Source of the DNA: Bacillota bacterium
GTDB taxonomy: Bacteria; Bacillota; Clostridia; Oscillospirales; Ruminococcaceae
DNA: 32,435 nt
NCBI GenBank assembly: GCA_023396215.1
Contig: JAEWWW010000023.1
Location: 1-32,435 of the forward strand
Direction: 5' to 3'
Below are positions 30,263 to 32,435 of the stretch, piece after piece. Made by a program: the position numbers and the translations under genes. Under the pieces are notes generated by a model, which was not told where the DNA came from, searched no databases, and saw nothing but the letters and a program-made list of their open reading frames with translations. The stretch's first letter is position 1. Each line of letters begins with the position of its first letter.

Positions 30263-31140
30263 TGATTGGTTTTCACACCAACGCCTTTGTGTGGGCGGGG
30301 GTCACCGACCTGCGGCAGGTTGCCGACTACGCCCTCGGGGCGGGGTTTAGCTGCCTCGAGGTAGGGCCGGGCTTCGACCTTGACCTGAACACCTTTGAGC
30401 AGGTGCAGAAACAAATCCCCATATCCAACTTCATCTACTGCCGCAACTTTATTGACGACGACCGGCAAAGCGCCCGGCAGGAGAAAGCCGAGCTGTGGCG
30501 GCGGATGGATTTTGCCGCGGCCCTCGGCGTGGATAAAATGGTGATTTCCACCGGCATTTCCCAAAGCCTTTCTATCCCCAAGAGCGGCGGGTGCGACCCG
30601 CTGGCCAGCCTGGAGCCTGCGGTGGCTTTTCTGACCGAGGCGCTGGAGCGGGCCGAGCGGCAAAACCTGACCCTGCTGATTGAAAACTGCCCCATGTACC
30701 GCAACATTGCCACCTCGCCGGTGCTGTGGAAGGCAATTTTTGACCGTCTGCCCACCCCCCGTCTGGGCCTCTGCTACGACCCCAGCCACTTTGTCTGGCA
30801 GATGATAGAGCCCATTGCCCCCATCCGGGAGTTCGGCAGCCGCATCGGCCACGTCCATCTGAAGGATACCGCCCTGGACAAAGGGCTGATTGCGCAGGTG
30901 GGCATCCTGCATAACGTGGGCAAGGAGCGGGGCTTCTTCCCCAACCAATGGTGGCGGCACACCCTTATCGGCGGCGGCGAGATAGACTGGGCGGCCTTCA
31001 AACAGGCGCTGGAGGATATCAGCTATACCGGGGCCTTCAGCTTTGAGATGGAGGACTACCAGTACGAATGCCAGCCCGAAAAGGTTATGCAGGGCTTATC
31101 GCTGCAGCGGCAATGGCTGCGGGACCACTGGAGCATCTAG
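30262..31140 (+). CDS. TIM-barrel sugar isomerase/epimerase (AP-endonuclease-2 family)
   Basis: A 292-residue protein opening MIGFHTNAFVWAGV. The metal ligands are Glu141 (LLIENCP), Asp173 (CYDPSH), His199 (HVHLKD) and Glu262 (FEMED). An insertion between the third and fourth ligands (about 205-240) is longer than in the paralogue at 18873. GGGAGGACG precedes the ATG at 30262; the long upstream extension of the frame overlaps the oxidoreductase and has no site. It works with the coupled Gfo/Idh/MocA enzyme. Exact substrate unknown. Confidence 0.88.
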   Translation: MIGFHTNAFVWAGVTDLRQVADYALGAGFSCLEVGPGFDLDLNTFEQVQKQIPISNFIYCRNFIDDDRQSARQEKAELWRRMDFAAALGVDKMVISTGISQSLSIPKSGGCDPLASLEPAVAFLTEALERAERQNLTLLIENCPMYRNIATSPVLWKAIFDRLPTPRLGLCYDPSHFVWQMIEPIAPIREFGSRIGHVHLKDTALDKGLIAQVGILHNVGKERGFFPNQWWRHTLIGGGEIDWAAFKQALEDISYTGAFSFEMEDYQYECQPEKVMQGLSLQRQWLRDHWSI

Positions 31141-31189
31141 GGTTTATCATGGCATCCCGCCCGCCTGGCGACAAAACAGGCAGGCTAAA

Positions 31190-31259
31190 GGCCGCTTGCG
31201 TGTAAGCCACGCAAAAGGCCCGATAGATGCCGGAGCCTGCAGACAATAGACGGGCTCCG
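31190..31259 (+). promoter_or_regulatory. Two hairpins between isomerase and binding-protein genes
   Basis: First, TTGCGTG/CACGCAA (31196-31202 with 31208-31214) nested in GGCC/GGCC (31190-31193 with 31217-31220). Second, CGGAGCC/GGCTCCG (31231-31237 with 31253-31259). Neither has a T-run, so they look like message-processing or stability elements ahead of the binding-protein gene. Confidence 0.45.
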
Positions 31260-31290
31260 ACGCAAAAACAGATTGATTAGGGAGGTACTT

Positions 31291-32349
31291 ATGAAAAAGC
31301 TATTGGCATTGGCACTGTGCGCGATTATGGTGTTTTCTGTGATAGGCTGCGGCGCAGCGCCGACACCGGCCCCAGCCCCGGCTCCGGCTCCGGGAGAATC
31401 CACCCCCGAGGCGCCCTCCACCCCTGAAAAAGAGCGGCTTTCCATCAACGTCATCTATCATCCCACCATCGGCGGCACCACCGCAATCGCCATTGCGGAG
31501 GCCCACGGCTTCTTTGAAGAAGAAAACCTGGATATCAAATATCAGCGGTTCACCGCAGGCCCGCCTGAGATTGCGGCTATGGTGGCCGGGCGCGCCGACA
31601 TCGGCTTCATCGGCTCGGGCGCGGCATGGCTGGCCTTCCGCGGCGACGTTAACATCATCGCACTGGACAACCTCGCCCTCACCGACGAGATTGTGGCCCT
31701 CAAGAGCCGTGGCATCAACACCATTCAGGACCTGAAGGGCAAAACCGTAGCGACCCAGATGGGCACCGCCGGTGAAAACATCCTGAACATGGCGCTGGAA
31801 AAAGCCGGCATCGACCCCAAAGAGCTGACCATCGTCAACATGGACAACAACAACCTGACCTCTGCTCTGGTTGGCGGCTCGGTAGACGCCATCGCAGGCT
31901 GGCAGCCCGGTACCACCTCCGCGCTGGAGGCGGTTAAGGAGGACGGCCATATCATCGCCAGCAACCGCGACTTCCCCGATAAGGCGTTCCCCAGCACCTG
32001 GGTTGCCAACAAAAACTTTGTGAAAGAAAACCCCGAGGCGGTTCAGCGCTTTATGAACGCCCTCACCAAGGCACAGGCATACCGCGCCGAAAACATGATG
32101 GAGGCCTGCGAATGGGCATCTGAAAAGGCCGGTCAGGCCGCCAACGATATGTACGGCCAGATTGAATTCGCCATTTGGCCCTCCGGCTCTGAGCTGAAGA
32201 ACCATTACGCCAGCGGCGGCTTTGAGCAGATGCTGGTGAACCTGCGCACCGAGCAGATTAAAGCCGGCAAGATTACCGAGGCCGAAGTAAAGGATATCAA
32301 AGAGGTTTATATCGGTACCTTTGCCATCGAGGCTTCCAAGGGCTTTTAA
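31291..32349 (+). CDS. ABC transporter substrate-binding lipoprotein, SsuA/TauA (NMT1-like) family
   Basis: A 352-residue protein. The signal peptide ends in lipobox SVIGC with Cys20, followed by a Pro/Ala/Glu-rich linker (21-48). The mature domain is of the NMT1/SsuA type: HGFFEEENLDIKYQRF near residue 75, AAMVAGRADIGFIGSGA near 100, DLKGKTVATQMGTAGEN near 155, and GSVDAIAGWQPGTTSA near 205. GGGAGG precedes the ATG. It closes the operon with the permease and ATPase, an unusual order because binding proteins often come first. Its ligand cannot be inferred from sequence; sulfonate, nitrate or aromatic-acid binders and sugar-derivative binders are all possible. Confidence 0.93.
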   Translation: MKKLLALALCAIMVFSVIGCGAAPTPAPAPAPAPGESTPEAPSTPEKERLSINVIYHPTIGGTTAIAIAEAHGFFEEENLDIKYQRFTAGPPEIAAMVAGRADIGFIGSGAAWLAFRGDVNIIALDNLALTDEIVALKSRGINTIQDLKGKTVATQMGTAGENILNMALEKAGIDPKELTIVNMDNNNLTSALVGGSVDAIAGWQPGTTSALEAVKEDGHIIASNRDFPDKAFPSTWVANKNFVKENPEAVQRFMNALTKAQAYRAENMMEACEWASEKAGQAANDMYGQIEFAIWPSGSELKNHYASGGFEQMLVNLRTEQIKAGKITEAEVKDIKEVYIGTFAIEASKGF

Positions 32350-32392
32350 GCCATAACACATTACCAACAGAATACTTCAGATATACAGCAAA

Positions 32393-32421
32393 CGGCGCCG
32401 GGGCCCCCGGCCCCGGCGCCG
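32393..32421 (+). terminator. GC-rich hairpin after the ABC binding-protein gene
   Basis: A perfect 13-bp stem (32393-32405 with 32409-32421) with a CCC loop. No T-run follows (GTTGCTG), so it is more likely a 3' stabiliser or partial terminator within a longer operon that continues beyond the window. Confidence 0.55.
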
Positions 32422-32435
32422 GTTGCTGCGCGATG

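Noticed and set aside
31300..32367. A 355-codon minus-strand frame opposite the ABC binding protein
   Set aside because: Shadow of a lipoprotein with clear signal and domain motifs.

Overview
The window comes from a GC-rich, Gram-positive, probably spore-forming anaerobe. Consensus AGGAGG ribosome binding sites, sigma-A-like promoters, lipoprotein transport proteins, PTS genes and a Gly-X-Thr collagen-like protein of the exosporium type all point to Clostridia, perhaps Oscillospirales. The genus cannot be read from this sequence. Nearly everything here concerns import and breakdown of sugars, sugar acids and amino sugars.

Layout. (1) 1-1016: the end of a collagen-like gene and a membrane-anchored hypothetical gene, both lower in GC than the rest. 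(2) 10164-1408, minus strand: a seven-gene operon plus its regulator. In transcription order it encodes an IclR regulator, an IlvD/Edd dehydratase, a DapA-type aldolase, mannonate dehydratase, a tripartite tricarboxylate transporter (TctC, TctB, TctA) and an iron-type alcohol dehydrogenase. It reads as import of a hexonate or hexuronate-derived acid, dehydration to 2-keto-3-deoxy acids, aldol cleavage and reduction of the aldehyde. (3) 10165-10902: a gene-free block with seven hairpins between a promoter-like site and a strong terminator, a candidate structured RNA. (4) nagA (minus), then an initiator tRNA with its own promoter and terminator. (5) 12756-21585: a TIM-barrel isomerase diverges from a regulator with a LacI-type sensor and a C-terminal HTH. 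Next comes a second TctC-TctB-TctA system with a coupled VOC protein, a hairpin-packed insertion-like element (18591-18845), another isomerase, a Gfo/Idh/MocA oxidoreductase and a NagB-like protein. (6) 25003-21907, minus: an ascorbate-type PTS IIC and IIB with a cytosolic sulfatase, divergent from a DeoR-family regulator. (7) 26229-27296: three small genes, two of them very short. (8) 27601-32349: an ABC importer of the SsuBC/TauBC type with a Gfo/Idh/MocA oxidoreductase, an isomerase and a binding lipoprotein.

Themes. Three importers are each wired to their own enzymes. The Gfo/Idh/MocA plus TIM-barrel isomerase pair occurs twice, once in the second Tct module and once in the ABC module, which suggests parallel routes for related oxidised or epimerised sugars. 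NagA, the NagB-like protein and the sulfatase, which resembles N-sulfoglucosamine sulfohydrolases, hint at sulfated amino-sugar glycans such as heparan-type material. That link is inference. Hairpins follow all three binding-protein genes, a recurrent way to keep binding protein in excess of membrane subunits.

The least explained items are the two hairpin arrays, the reversed-architecture regulator, the sulfatase-PTS operon and the NagB-like protein with altered active-site positions.
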